A DNA stretch of 29,972 nucleotides from CAZKCI01 sp964551475 (GTDB lineage: Bacteria > Auribacterota > Erginobacteria > Erginobacterales > CAZKCI01), in contig CAZKCI010000063.1 of NCBI GenBank assembly GCA_964551475.1, positions 1 through 29,972 of the forward strand, read 5' to 3'. This document shows positions 1 through 6,677 of the stretch, piece after piece. Every line of letters starts with the position of its first letter. Position 1 is the stretch's first letter. The notes beneath the pieces were generated by a model. That model saw only the letters and a list, made by a program, of their open reading frames with translations. It made no database searches and was not told the origin of the DNA. A program made the position numbers and the translations under genes.

Positions 1-544
1 ACCGGTATTCCGAGGGCGAGGGGAAGAGATAGGGGAAACGGAAGTCGGCGAAATATCGCCGCCACTTCTGCCGTCGGATGAGCTCGTCCAGCGCCGCGAT
101 GATCGCGGTGGCATTGCCCTGCCCGCCCATTTGGAAGAGGAGACGGCCTCCGGGCTTGAGCGCCCGCCCGACCCCGCGCAGGACGCCGGTCTGATCCCGG
201 ATCCAGTGCAGAGCGGCATTGGAGAAGGCGACATCGAACTGCGAAGAGAAGACGATGGCGACCGCGTCCATCCGGAGGAAACGGAGGTTCGGGCGCTGCT
301 TCGGGGGAAAGGCGGCGCGGGCGAGAGCGACCATCTCCGCCGAGCTGTCGATCCCGACGATCTGCCCGCGGGGGAGGAGGCCGGCGAGGCGGGCGGTCAC
401 CTTCCCATCGCCCGATCCGATGTCCAGAACCGTTTCGCCGCCGCTCAGACGGAGTTTCGCGATCAGGTCGCAGGCGAAGCGGAACTGGGCGGAAGAGTGG
501 CGGGCATAATCGGCGGCGTTCCAGGTGTAGCTCGTGTCGCTCAT
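1..544 (-). CDS. Class I SAM-dependent methyltransferase (3' end outside window)
   Basis: The reading frame starts at ATG 544 and runs off the left edge, giving 181 residues without a stop. It shows a class I Rossmann methyltransferase core: motif I DIGSGDG at residues 41-47, the acidic SAM-ribose ligand in GIDSS (D66), a FSNAALHWI stretch at 107-115 and the post-II motif LKPGG at 129-133. The NAALHWI-type motif is typical of trans-aconitate 2-methyltransferase-like and related small-molecule methyltransferases, so a small substrate is more likely than DNA or rRNA; this is inference. The gene follows the DUF362 gene on the same strand after a 33-bp gap and may share its transcript. No clear Shine-Dalgarno is seen before the ATG. 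The substrate-specific C-terminal part is missing from the window, so the substrate cannot be named. Confidence 0.85.
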   Translation of the reverse strand, partial: MSDTSYTWNAADYARHSSAQFRFACDLIAKLRLSGGETVLDIGSGDGKVTARLAGLLPRGQIVGIDSSAEMVALARAAFPPKQRPNLRFLRMDAVAIVFSSQFDVAFSNAALHWIRDQTGVLRGVGRALKPGGRLLFQMGGQGNATAIIAALDELIRRQKWRRYFADFRFPYLFPSPSEYR

Positions 545-577
545 GGCTGGCCCGGCCGCAGCGCCTGTTCCGGAAAA

Positions 578-1453
578 TCAGTGGCGGAACACAGCCCGGT
601 AGCAGAGGCTTCCGGCGGCTTCCTTGAGGTAGCGGAAGCGGGTGGAGAGGAGACAGCCCTGGCGGAACTTTCCGCAGACCTGGGAGAGGGGGGCGCCGGT
701 CTGCTCGATCTCCGGTTTCCCAAAGAGGGCCCAGGCCTCCTGGTAGGTCGGCATCGCCCCGACGTCGACCCCCATCACGGCGGCGGCGACCTCGTCCACG
801 GCGAGCAGGTTCTCTCCCCCGATCACCACGCCGGCGTTGACCGGGGAGGACTGGATCTCGTCATACTCGTTCCCCCAGACCCCGTCGACCAGGCAGAAGT
901 CGCTTCGGATCGCCTGGTTCATGTCGAGGACGGCGGCGCGGATGAAGGGGTGATACATCAGCTTCTGGCGGCGGGTGGGTGTGAATCCGAAGACGTTCTT
1001 CAGGCAGAGGGAGACGCCGGCCAGGGAGTGGGTCTTCATCTTGGCGATGTTGACCAGGTAGTCGTATTCGAAAATCTCGGCGGCGAAGGGCATCGCCCGG
1101 GTGTGGCGGGGACGGGGGATCGGCTTCCAGACCGGCTGGGAGAGGCGCAGATCGAAAAGGCGGAGCTGGGGATAGTGCTTTTGGAGATCGGCGTAGCCGA
1201 GATCGACGAAGGCCCGGTCGGTCTTGCTGCAGGACTCCCCGATGGCGATAGCCGGGCAGTCCGTGAGCCTCTCCAGCACCGCCCGGACCAGGCCCGTGTC
1301 GACGCCCATCCCCTCGTTCGACGGGCGGTTGCCGGTGAGATTGGGTTTGATGAAGACTCGTTTCCCCCGGACCCGGAACTGCAGGGCGTCCAGGACTTCA
1401 CAAGCCCCCCGGTAGGGGTCCTGGGTCCGGGCGATATGGACGCGGGTTTTCAA
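578..1453 (-). CDS. DUF362 domain protein
   Basis: This 291-residue protein has the DUF362 pattern: FIKPNL near residue 34, the AIGES stretch near 95, KMKTHSLAGVS followed by LKNVFG in the middle, and LVDGVWGNE later. DUF362 proteins are often iron-sulfur-associated and found in anaerobes. This one has no C-terminal ferredoxin CxxCxxC cluster, so it is the short, cluster-free form. No reaction is established for this form and I assign none. The start is a TTG, because the frame upstream holds no ATG and the usual beta-strand (VHIAR) begins right after it. The methyltransferase follows 33 bp downstream on the same strand. The REP-like repeat cluster lies upstream. Confidence 0.8.
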   Translation of the reverse strand: MKTRVHIARTQDPYRGACEVLDALQFRVRGKRVFIKPNLTGNRPSNEGMGVDTGLVRAVLERLTDCPAIAIGESCSKTDRAFVDLGYADLQKHYPQLRLFDLRLSQPVWKPIPRPRHTRAMPFAAEIFEYDYLVNIAKMKTHSLAGVSLCLKNVFGFTPTRRQKLMYHPFIRAAVLDMNQAIRSDFCLVDGVWGNEYDEIQSSPVNAGVVIGGENLLAVDEVAAAVMGVDVGAMPTYQEAWALFGKPEIEQTGAPLSQVCGKFRQGCLLSTRFRYLKEAAGSLCYRAVFRH

Positions 1454-1559
1454 TGTATTACTCTGAAGAAACGCCTGGTGTCTCTCCGATCAGCATACAC
1501 GCTTTATCTTGTGTGCTGGGACTAGCAAAATGATCGGAGGAAACACCCTTCGCAAAAGC

Positions 1560-1743
1560 TCGGGGCGAGTTGCCCTCCCACAAACTGAAAGATTATGGGC
1601 GGGCACCAATCCTACTATGGGAGCGGCGTCTGCCCCATCCCGAATGCTTCTTCGGGACTCGCCGCGATCCCGGGCGTGTGGGAGCGACATTCCTGTCGCG
1701 ATCCAGACAGGCAAAATGGATCGGGGCAGGATGCCCCTCCCAC
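1560..1743. repeat. Cluster of four REP-like palindromic repeats (GTGGGAG family)
   Basis: Four short elements lie here at 1560-1581 (minus), 1617-1641 (plus, degenerate), 1678-1704 (plus) and 1718-1743 (minus). Each has a head GTGGGAG, a GC-rich stem around a 3-4 nt loop, and a tail close to CGATCC. The stems differ but stay paired: GGGGCA/TGCCCC in one, CGACA/TGTCG in another. A further copy lies at 12094-12117 with GGGCG/CGCCC. The last two copies here face each other as an inverted pair, as in bacterial BIMEs. The 336-bp space between the DUF362 gene and the VIT gene (1454-1789) holds this cluster and no gene I can support. Confidence 0.7.
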
Positions 1744-1789
1744 AATTAATATTGTGTCGACCACGATTTATTCTCGTCTCAGCGTGAGA

Positions 1790-2533
1790 TCAGTGGAAAT
1801 AGCCCTGAACCAGCCGGCCCAGGAGGAAGCCGGCGCCGCAGGAGACCGCTCCCACGAGCAGAGTCTCCAGGCCGGAGAGGAGCGGCCGGGCGCGGGTGAC
1901 CCGGGTTTTGGCCACGCCCAGGATGAACAGGAAGACCAGCACCGATCCGGCGGAGACGAGCAGGGCTGGCCGGGAATCCGAGAAGAAGAGGAAAGGGAGC
2001 AGGGCGGGGATCGCCCCCACCAGGTAGGAGCCGGCGGAGATGAAGCCGATCTCCCAGGGGCTGTCGATCATCCCCGGGGCGATCCCGATCTCCTCCTGGA
2101 CCATGAACTTAAGCCAGCGCTCCTTGTCCGCGCTGATTCTTTTCACCGCGATCTCCTGCTCCTCCGGTGTAAAGCCCATCTCCTGGAAGATCTGGCGGAT
2201 CTCCAGCTTCTCCTTCTCCGGCTGATCCTCGATCTCCTTCTTCTCCCGCTCGATCTGAGACTCGAAGAAGTGCTTCTGGGCCTTGGTGGAGATGTAGGCG
2301 CCAAAGAAGATGGCGAGCGTCCCGGCCGTGGCCTCGATCAGGCCGGCGAGCAGGATCTTCGATCGGAGGACGAGCGTGAGGGAGATCCCGGCCAGGAAGG
2401 AGACGGTGGTGACGAGCCCCGTGTCCACGCCGTAGACAATGTCCCGGATCAGGCGCCCTTTGGGCGTGTGCCAGATCTCCCCATGCCATTCCTGGAGACG
2501 GGTCTCCAGGGGGCTGTGCAGCTGATCGGTCAT
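1790..2533 (-). CDS. VIT1/CCC1-family membrane transporter (iron/manganese)
   Basis: The 247-residue protein matches the VIT1/CCC1 family, which exports or sequesters Fe2+ or Mn2+. Visible features are the first membrane segment with VYGVDTGLVTTVSFLAG at residues 34-50, a second segment ending GAYIST at 78-83, a charged Glu/Lys-rich helical insert at about 85-150 corresponding to the family's metal-binding domain, and three further hydrophobic segments at about 163-182, 189-207 and 223-241. I chose ATG 2533; a TTG six bases upstream is possible, and neither has a good ribosome site. It lies 68 bp after the superoxide reductase gene on the same strand, so both are probably one transcript from the promoter at 3073-3101. 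That context suggests a role in iron handling under oxidative stress. The transported metal is inferred from the family. Confidence 0.82.
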   Translation of the reverse strand: MTDQLHSPLETRLQEWHGEIWHTPKGRLIRDIVYGVDTGLVTTVSFLAGISLTLVLRSKILLAGLIEATAGTLAIFFGAYISTKAQKHFFESQIEREKKEIEDQPEKEKLEIRQIFQEMGFTPEEQEIAVKRISADKERWLKFMVQEEIGIAPGMIDSPWEIGFISAGSYLVGAIPALLPFLFFSDSRPALLVSAGSVLVFLFILGVAKTRVTRARPLLSGLETLLVGAVSCGAGFLLGRLVQGYFH

Positions 2534-2601
2534 GGGCAACTTCGGCTATGTCCAGGAAGGCCTCCCCGCCAGAGAGGGGACCGTTTCTGCGCGGCGGCGG
2601 C

Positions 2602-2976
2602 TCAGGCTTTCCAGAGGCCGTGGATGTTGCAATACTCCCGGGCGCTGATCTGCTTTCCGTCCACCCGGAAGACCGCTTCCGGCGCCTGGCCGGGGTTGAG
2701 GAACTGGCGATAGGCCTTGCCGTCGGCGATCACTTCGATCCACTCGATGAAGTGCTTGGCCTCCATCGGGTGCGGGACGGCGCCGACCTTGACCTTGATC
2801 CCGCCGGGGATCTTCTCGATCACCGGGACGTGCTTCTCCCGGGAGGCGTCGACCGTGTTCTCGGCCAGGAGCTTCATCGGCTGTCCGCAGCAGACTAGCT
2901 CCCCACCGCCCGCATGCAAGACCTCCACGATGTTCCCGCAGAGTTCGCATTTGTAGATCTGCAGTCTTTCCGTCAT
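2602..2976 (-). CDS. Desulfoferrodoxin (two-iron superoxide reductase)
   Basis: The 124-residue protein has both domains of class I (two-iron) superoxide reductase, which reduces superoxide to hydrogen peroxide without making oxygen. The N-terminal desulforedoxin-type iron site is C10-x2-C13 with C29-C30. The catalytic site ligands are H49 (in EKHVP), H69, H75, C116 and H119 (in CNIHG), with the conserved Glu-Lys pair at 47-48. ATG 2976 was chosen over longer upstream frames because GGGAGG sits at proper spacing before it and the family sequence starts there. A strong promoter lies about 97 bp upstream (3073-3101). The enzyme normally takes electrons from rubredoxin, and no rubredoxin gene is in the window. 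It is followed by the VIT-type transporter. Confidence 0.95.
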   Translation of the reverse strand: MTERLQIYKCELCGNIVEVLHAGGGELVCCGQPMKLLAENTVDASREKHVPVIEKIPGGIKVKVGAVPHPMEAKHFIEWIEVIADGKAYRQFLNPGQAPEAVFRVDGKQISAREYCNIHGLWKA

Positions 2977-3072
2977 TTTCAGCCTCCCTGGTTCGAGTGT
3001 TCTTCGGCGCATCCGGATCGGGGTCCCGATGGGGGCAAAATTGTCGCTGGCGATTGGGCGCGTCTTGGTTAC

Positions 3073-3101
3073 AGTATAGGGAGCAACCAGCGCCGCGTCA
3101 A
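3073..3101 (-). promoter_or_regulatory. Sigma70-type promoter of the superoxide reductase/VIT operon
   Basis: On the minus strand TTGACG (3101-3096) is followed after exactly 17 bp by TATACT (3078-3073), five of six matches to each consensus hexamer. Transcription would begin near 3066 and leave a leader of about 90 nt before ATG 2976. The leader contains a short inverted repeat, ATCGGG/CCCGAT, at 3017-3030. Confidence 0.7.
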
Positions 3102-3164
3102 CTCTTCGGAGATGCTGGAGATATGCCGGGTTATGGGGGATAATCATACCGAGGAGGGGACCCG

Positions 3165-3914
3165 ATGCGCGCGCGCTGTTTCAGCCTGCCGGCGGTCATG
3201 TGCCTGGCCGCCGTTGCCTTTTCTCCCGCGCTTCCCGCCCAGGAGAGCAGGCTCCAGGCCATCGAGAAGGCGGTCCGCACCTCCGCGCCGTCGGGGGGCT
3301 ATCACCCCTCCTGCGATTACGATCGCCCCCGCCGCTCGGATTTTTTCAATTATCCCCCCTGCTATTACTATCCCTACCCCTATCTCTCTTTCTTCCCCCC
3401 GCCCTCGGAAACGGAGACGCCTCCCGCCGATCCTTCCTTATCCCTGCTCTCCGGTTTTCATTATCTCTATGACATCGACGGCGACCTCGACGGCTTCCGG
3501 GGGACGCTCAAGCTCCGCACGCCGATCGGGTCCCTGGAAGGGGATTTCACCCGTTTCCGCGAGCGGCTCGACAGCGGCCACTACTATCTGAACCTGTACT
3601 ATGTCGATTATCTCTTCGCCGTGACGGTCGATCCCGCGGTCCTGGAGTTCGGTTTCGGACTGACCGGTCTTCAGGGGGACTACGCTCATAGCGGCGGGAA
3701 CTTCTCCGCCACCCTCCAGGTCGCTCCCCTGAACCCCCTGATACTGGAGGCCGCGGCGCGCTACTCCGAGGTGAACGAAAGCCCGATCACCGATCTCTCG
3801 GCGGGCGTGGGCGTCCTCGTCCGTTTCCTCGAGTTCCGTCTCGATTACCGCTACCTCATCTTCGAAGGCCCGGATATCCGGGGCCCGGAGTTCAGCGTGA
3901 GATTCTGGTTTTGA
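3165..3914 (+). CDS. Secreted, probably outer-membrane beta-barrel-like protein, unknown function
   Basis: I do not recognise the family. The 249-residue protein starts with a clear signal peptide: basic MRAR, a hydrophobic core, and a likely cleavage after ALPA at residue 25. A Pro/Tyr-rich segment follows (about 45-75). The rest alternates polar and hydrophobic residues in short strands (for example DGDLDGFRGTLKL, HYYLNLYYVDYLFAVTV, FRLDYRYLIFEGP) and ends in SVRFWF. Alternating strands with a final Phe are typical of outer-membrane beta-barrels recognised by BamA. The start is supported by GAGGAGGGG eight bases before the ATG. It is divergent from the superoxide reductase operon. A short MtrB/OmpW-like barrel of about 8-10 strands is possible. 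Confidence 0.72.
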   Translation: MRARCFSLPAVMCLAAVAFSPALPAQESRLQAIEKAVRTSAPSGGYHPSCDYDRPRRSDFFNYPPCYYYPYPYLSFFPPPSETETPPADPSLSLLSGFHYLYDIDGDLDGFRGTLKLRTPIGSLEGDFTRFRERLDSGHYYLNLYYVDYLFAVTVDPAVLEFGFGLTGLQGDYAHSGGNFSATLQVAPLNPLILEAAARYSEVNESPITDLSAGVGVLVRFLEFRLDYRYLIFEGPDIRGPEFSVRFWF

Positions 3915-3970
3915 TTTCTCCCCGAGCTCCCTTTCCGAAGGCCGAGCGGCTATCCGACGATATCATTTTT

Positions 3971-4046
3971 GGTAGCCGCAGGCTTTAGCCTGCGTGGTGC
4001 CTTATGCGCGCGGCGGACATAGCGCAGGCTAAAGCCTGCGGCTACC
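3971..4046. repeat. Inverted pair of REP-like repeats (GGTAGCCG head)
   Basis: A 24-bp sequence at 3971-3994, beginning GGTAGCCGCAGGC, is repeated in exact inverse orientation at 4023-4046, separated by 28 bp. Each arm also contains its own small hairpin (CGCAGGC/GCCTGCG around TTTA). The pair lies between the convergent secreted-protein and protease genes and could act in transcript stability or termination. A related hairpin with the AGCCGCGGACCC form lies at 24348-24372. Confidence 0.8.
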
Positions 4047-4115
4047 AGGAATACTTCCCACGCTCGGATCGGCCGGGTAATCGGACCGCTCCTCCGCTAT
4101 TATTTCTTACCGCCG

Positions 4116-5351
4116 TCAACCGGAATCGCGCAGGGACCGGATTCTCTCCAGCACCGGGGGATGGGAATACTCCAGGAAGACCTTCAGGGGATGGGGGGTG
4201 AGGTTGGAGAGGTTGTCGGCGCTGAGTTTCATCAGCGCGGAGATGAGGGCCGCCGCGCCAGAGGGCGTTTCCGCGCCGTCCCGGTCGGCCGCCTTTTCGA
4301 AACGGCGGGAGAGGGCGTGCTCCAGCACGCCGAAGACATCGAGGAGAGGCGAGGCGAGGAAGCCGAAGAGCACGATCCCGGCGTAGACGGAGGGCTCGTC
4401 CAGGCGGAAGGCGGCGAAGAGGAGAGGGTCGTCGATCAGCCGGGAGAGGAGGAAGAGGAGGAAACCCTGGACGGCGAGCCCGGCGGCGGTGAGGAGGAGG
4501 ACATGCCGCCGCCGGAAGTGGCCCAGCTCATGAGCCAGCACCGCGACGATCTCCGGCGGGGCGAACTTTTTTAAAAGGGTGTCGAAGAGGACGATCCTTT
4601 TCAAGGAGCCGAAACCGGTGAAGAAGGCGTTGGACTTGGTGGAACGGCGGGAGGCGTCCATGGTGAAGATCCCCTTCATGCGAAAGCGGCGGGAACGGGC
4701 GAACTCCTCGATCGCGGTCTTGAGCGCTCCCTCCGGGAGCGGCGTGAACTTGTTGAAGAGGGGCAGGATCGCCGCCGGGGCGACGAAGACGACGATGATC
4801 TGGAAGAGGGCGATCGCCGCCCAGCAGATCAGCCAGGCGGCGGCGCCGAGACGTTCAAAGATGGCGACGACGGCGGAGAAAATGATACCGCCGATGATCG
4901 CGCAGAGAAGCGCGCTCTTGACGAGATCGAGGATGAAAGTCTTCGCCGTCATCCGGTTGAATCCGTATTTCTCTTCGATCCGGAAGACGCGGTAGACGCG
5001 GAAGGGAAGGCGCACGGCCTGGGCGAGGAGAGCCAGGACGGCGGCGAAGACCAAACCGGCGGCAACCGGCCCGCCGCCGACGCTTCGCGCGGCCGCATCC
5101 GCCGCCGGGAAACCGCCGAAAAGAATGAAGGCCGCGGTCAGGAAGGTCGTCGCCGTCCCGGAGATGAGTCCCAGGCGGGTGGTCTCCCTCAGATACTCCT
5201 GGGATTTCCGATAACGCTCGGCGTCGTAGGCTCCCGCGAACTCCTCCGGGAGGACGGGGGAGAGATGGCGGAGGTTCAGCCGCTCGACCAGCAAGCGGAT
5301 GATCCAGCCGCCGAGGAGCGAGACGAGGACGATGGCGAGATAGGGATTCAT
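4116..5351 (-). CDS. M48-family (Ste24/CAAX prenyl protease-like) membrane metalloprotease
   Basis: The 411-residue protein has the two-part layout of Ste24-type enzymes. The first part is a multi-spanning membrane region at about 1-200 containing the CAAX-peptidase N-terminal signature around EEKYGFNRMTAKTFILD (126-142). The second is a zinc-protease domain with HELGH at 274-278, a probable third ligand in the FEKAADRDGA segment (350-360), and the C-terminal HPPVLERI at 397-404. The family cleaves membrane proteins for quality control in bacteria; prenylated substrates are not expected here. Length fits the family (about 400-430). The start is ATG 5351, with no strong ribosome site. It follows a lipoprotein gene by 41 bp on the same strand, suggesting co-transcription. 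Confidence 0.9.
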   Translation of the reverse strand: MNPYLAIVLVSLLGGWIIRLLVERLNLRHLSPVLPEEFAGAYDAERYRKSQEYLRETTRLGLISGTATTFLTAAFILFGGFPAADAAARSVGGGPVAAGLVFAAVLALLAQAVRLPFRVYRVFRIEEKYGFNRMTAKTFILDLVKSALLCAIIGGIIFSAVVAIFERLGAAAWLICWAAIALFQIIVVFVAPAAILPLFNKFTPLPEGALKTAIEEFARSRRFRMKGIFTMDASRRSTKSNAFFTGFGSLKRIVLFDTLLKKFAPPEIVAVLAHELGHFRRRHVLLLTAAGLAVQGFLLFLLSRLIDDPLLFAAFRLDEPSVYAGIVLFGFLASPLLDVFGVLEHALSRRFEKAADRDGAETPSGAAALISALMKLSADNLSNLTPHPLKVFLEYSHPPVLERIRSLRDSG

Positions 5352-5392
5352 GCAACCGATGTGTTGGGAAGCGAAACGGAGCTATATCGACC

Positions 5393-6526
5393 CTATTTGG
5401 ATTTCTGGATCTCCCGCCACTCGACGTTCGAGGACTCGTTGGGGTTGTAGCTCGGGGACTCGGAGAGGATGTATTCCCCCAGACTGTTGGTCCAGGCTTT
5501 CTCGTAGCCGGAAGGGAGCTCCACCGGCCTCTCCTCGATCGGGTTGTCGTAGCGGTCCACGCCGCGGACGTAGTCGCTGAAGTTTTCGGCAATCCGGTCG
5601 TTCACGGCCTGCCGGTCCTGGTACGACTTCATCGTCATGTCGCTGATCTCGTTGCTGGTCCGGCTGATGATCCGGCTCAATTCCCCGATATTTTTGATCC
5701 CCTGGATCTGCTGGGCGATCAGGTACTCCACGACCTGGTTGTACGTGTTGAACCACTGGGGGTTGAGGCGGAAGGAGCGGGCCATCGTCTCGAAGGTCTT
5801 GGACAGTCCGTCGAGCTTTCCCTTTTCCGCCGCGAACGAGAAGAGGTAGTCGGCGAACCAGTTGGTATTGGAGACCGGCCCGTACATGGACTGGAGGGTG
5901 TAGGTGAAACCCTCCACCACGCCGTAGATCTCCTCTTCCCGGGGAACGCCGTCGAGCAGATATTCGATCCGGATCTTGGCGGCATCGGCGAAGACCTGGG
6001 CGCCCGGCTGGGGCTGGCCCGCGCCCAGGGCCTGGGCGAGTTGAGGGAGCCGCTCCTCCGCCGTCACCCGGAGCCCCGGAATCCCGGAGCGGAAGCGAGT
6101 GAGGACGATCCCCTTGAGCATCTCGAGCGGTCCCATGACCGCCCTGACCTCGCTCCCGAAATAGCGGCTGCCGGGCGGGAAGTTCATCAGGACCGTCTGG
6201 TTGTTCGTGGCGAAGAAGGCCTGGTTGGGGAAGACCTCGAAGCGGGCGCCATCGGAGGGGGCGGTGACCGTGAAGGCGGCCCGGGCGGGCATTCCCGGGT
6301 TGTCGAGGATCCAGTCGATGCCCCCCGCGAAGCGCCAGCCGGCCGGAACGAGCATCCGGAAGGCCTCGATCCCGATCCCCCGGCTGTCCACGCAGGTGAC
6401 GGTTGTGTATTTGACCGGCGCGGCAGCGGTCGAGGATTTCTTCCCCTCCGCCGTCCCCTCCTTGCTTCCGCAGCTTACGCCCGCGATCAGGGCGGCCACG
6501 ATCCAACACCATCCGTGCATCTTCAT
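5393..6526 (-). CDS. Putative lipoprotein of unknown function
   Basis: I do not recognise the family. The 377-residue protein begins with a short signal peptide ending at C19 (AGVSC), which looks like a somewhat atypical lipobox, followed by a Ser/Thr/Ala/Lys linker. The mature part resembles a PsbP/Mog1-like fold in places (a pattern such as LVPAGWRFAGGIDWILDNPG near 60-80, common in surface lipoproteins), followed by helical regions with Gln/Asn-rich stretches. The start is well supported, with TAGGAG seven bases before ATG 6526. It precedes the M48 protease gene by 41 bp on the same strand, so it might be a partner or substrate of that protease, which is inference only. It is divergent from the thioredoxin fusion gene. 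Confidence 0.7.
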   Translation of the reverse strand: MKMHGWCWIVAALIAGVSCGSKEGTAEGKKSSTAAAPVKYTTVTCVDSRGIGIEAFRMLVPAGWRFAGGIDWILDNPGMPARAAFTVTAPSDGARFEVFPNQAFFATNNQTVLMNFPPGSRYFGSEVRAVMGPLEMLKGIVLTRFRSGIPGLRVTAEERLPQLAQALGAGQPQPGAQVFADAAKIRIEYLLDGVPREEEIYGVVEGFTYTLQSMYGPVSNTNWFADYLFSFAAEKGKLDGLSKTFETMARSFRLNPQWFNTYNQVVEYLIAQQIQGIKNIGELSRIISRTSNEISDMTMKSYQDRQAVNDRIAENFSDYVRGVDRYDNPIEERPVELPSGYEKAWTNSLGEYILSESPSYNPNESSNVEWREIQKSK

Positions 6527-6571
6527 CTCCGTCTCCTATATTTAATGCGGCCGACCGGCCGGAACCAGATT

Positions 6572-6598
6572 ATGCCACAAAGGCACCAAGGCACGAAG
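6572..6598. repeat. Single copy of a GCCACAAAGGCAC-type dispersed repeat
   Basis: This 27-bp segment is close in sequence to both arms of the inverted repeat at 25696-25796 between preT and preA. It lies in the 151-bp spacer between divergent genes. No partner arm is seen here, so it looks like a half-element or remnant. Confidence 0.65.
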
Positions 6599-6677
6599 AA
6601 AGCGATGCAATGACAATCGTAGTTGAACGGCGGAGGCGGTTCATCCGTATCCGGTAGAAGAGAAAGGAGGGCTCAGC

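Noticed and set aside
131..1525. Long plus-strand open frame of 464 codons over the methyltransferase and DUF362 genes
   Set aside because: It is antisense to two recognisable families and has no ribosome site or family features; long antisense frames are common at this GC content.
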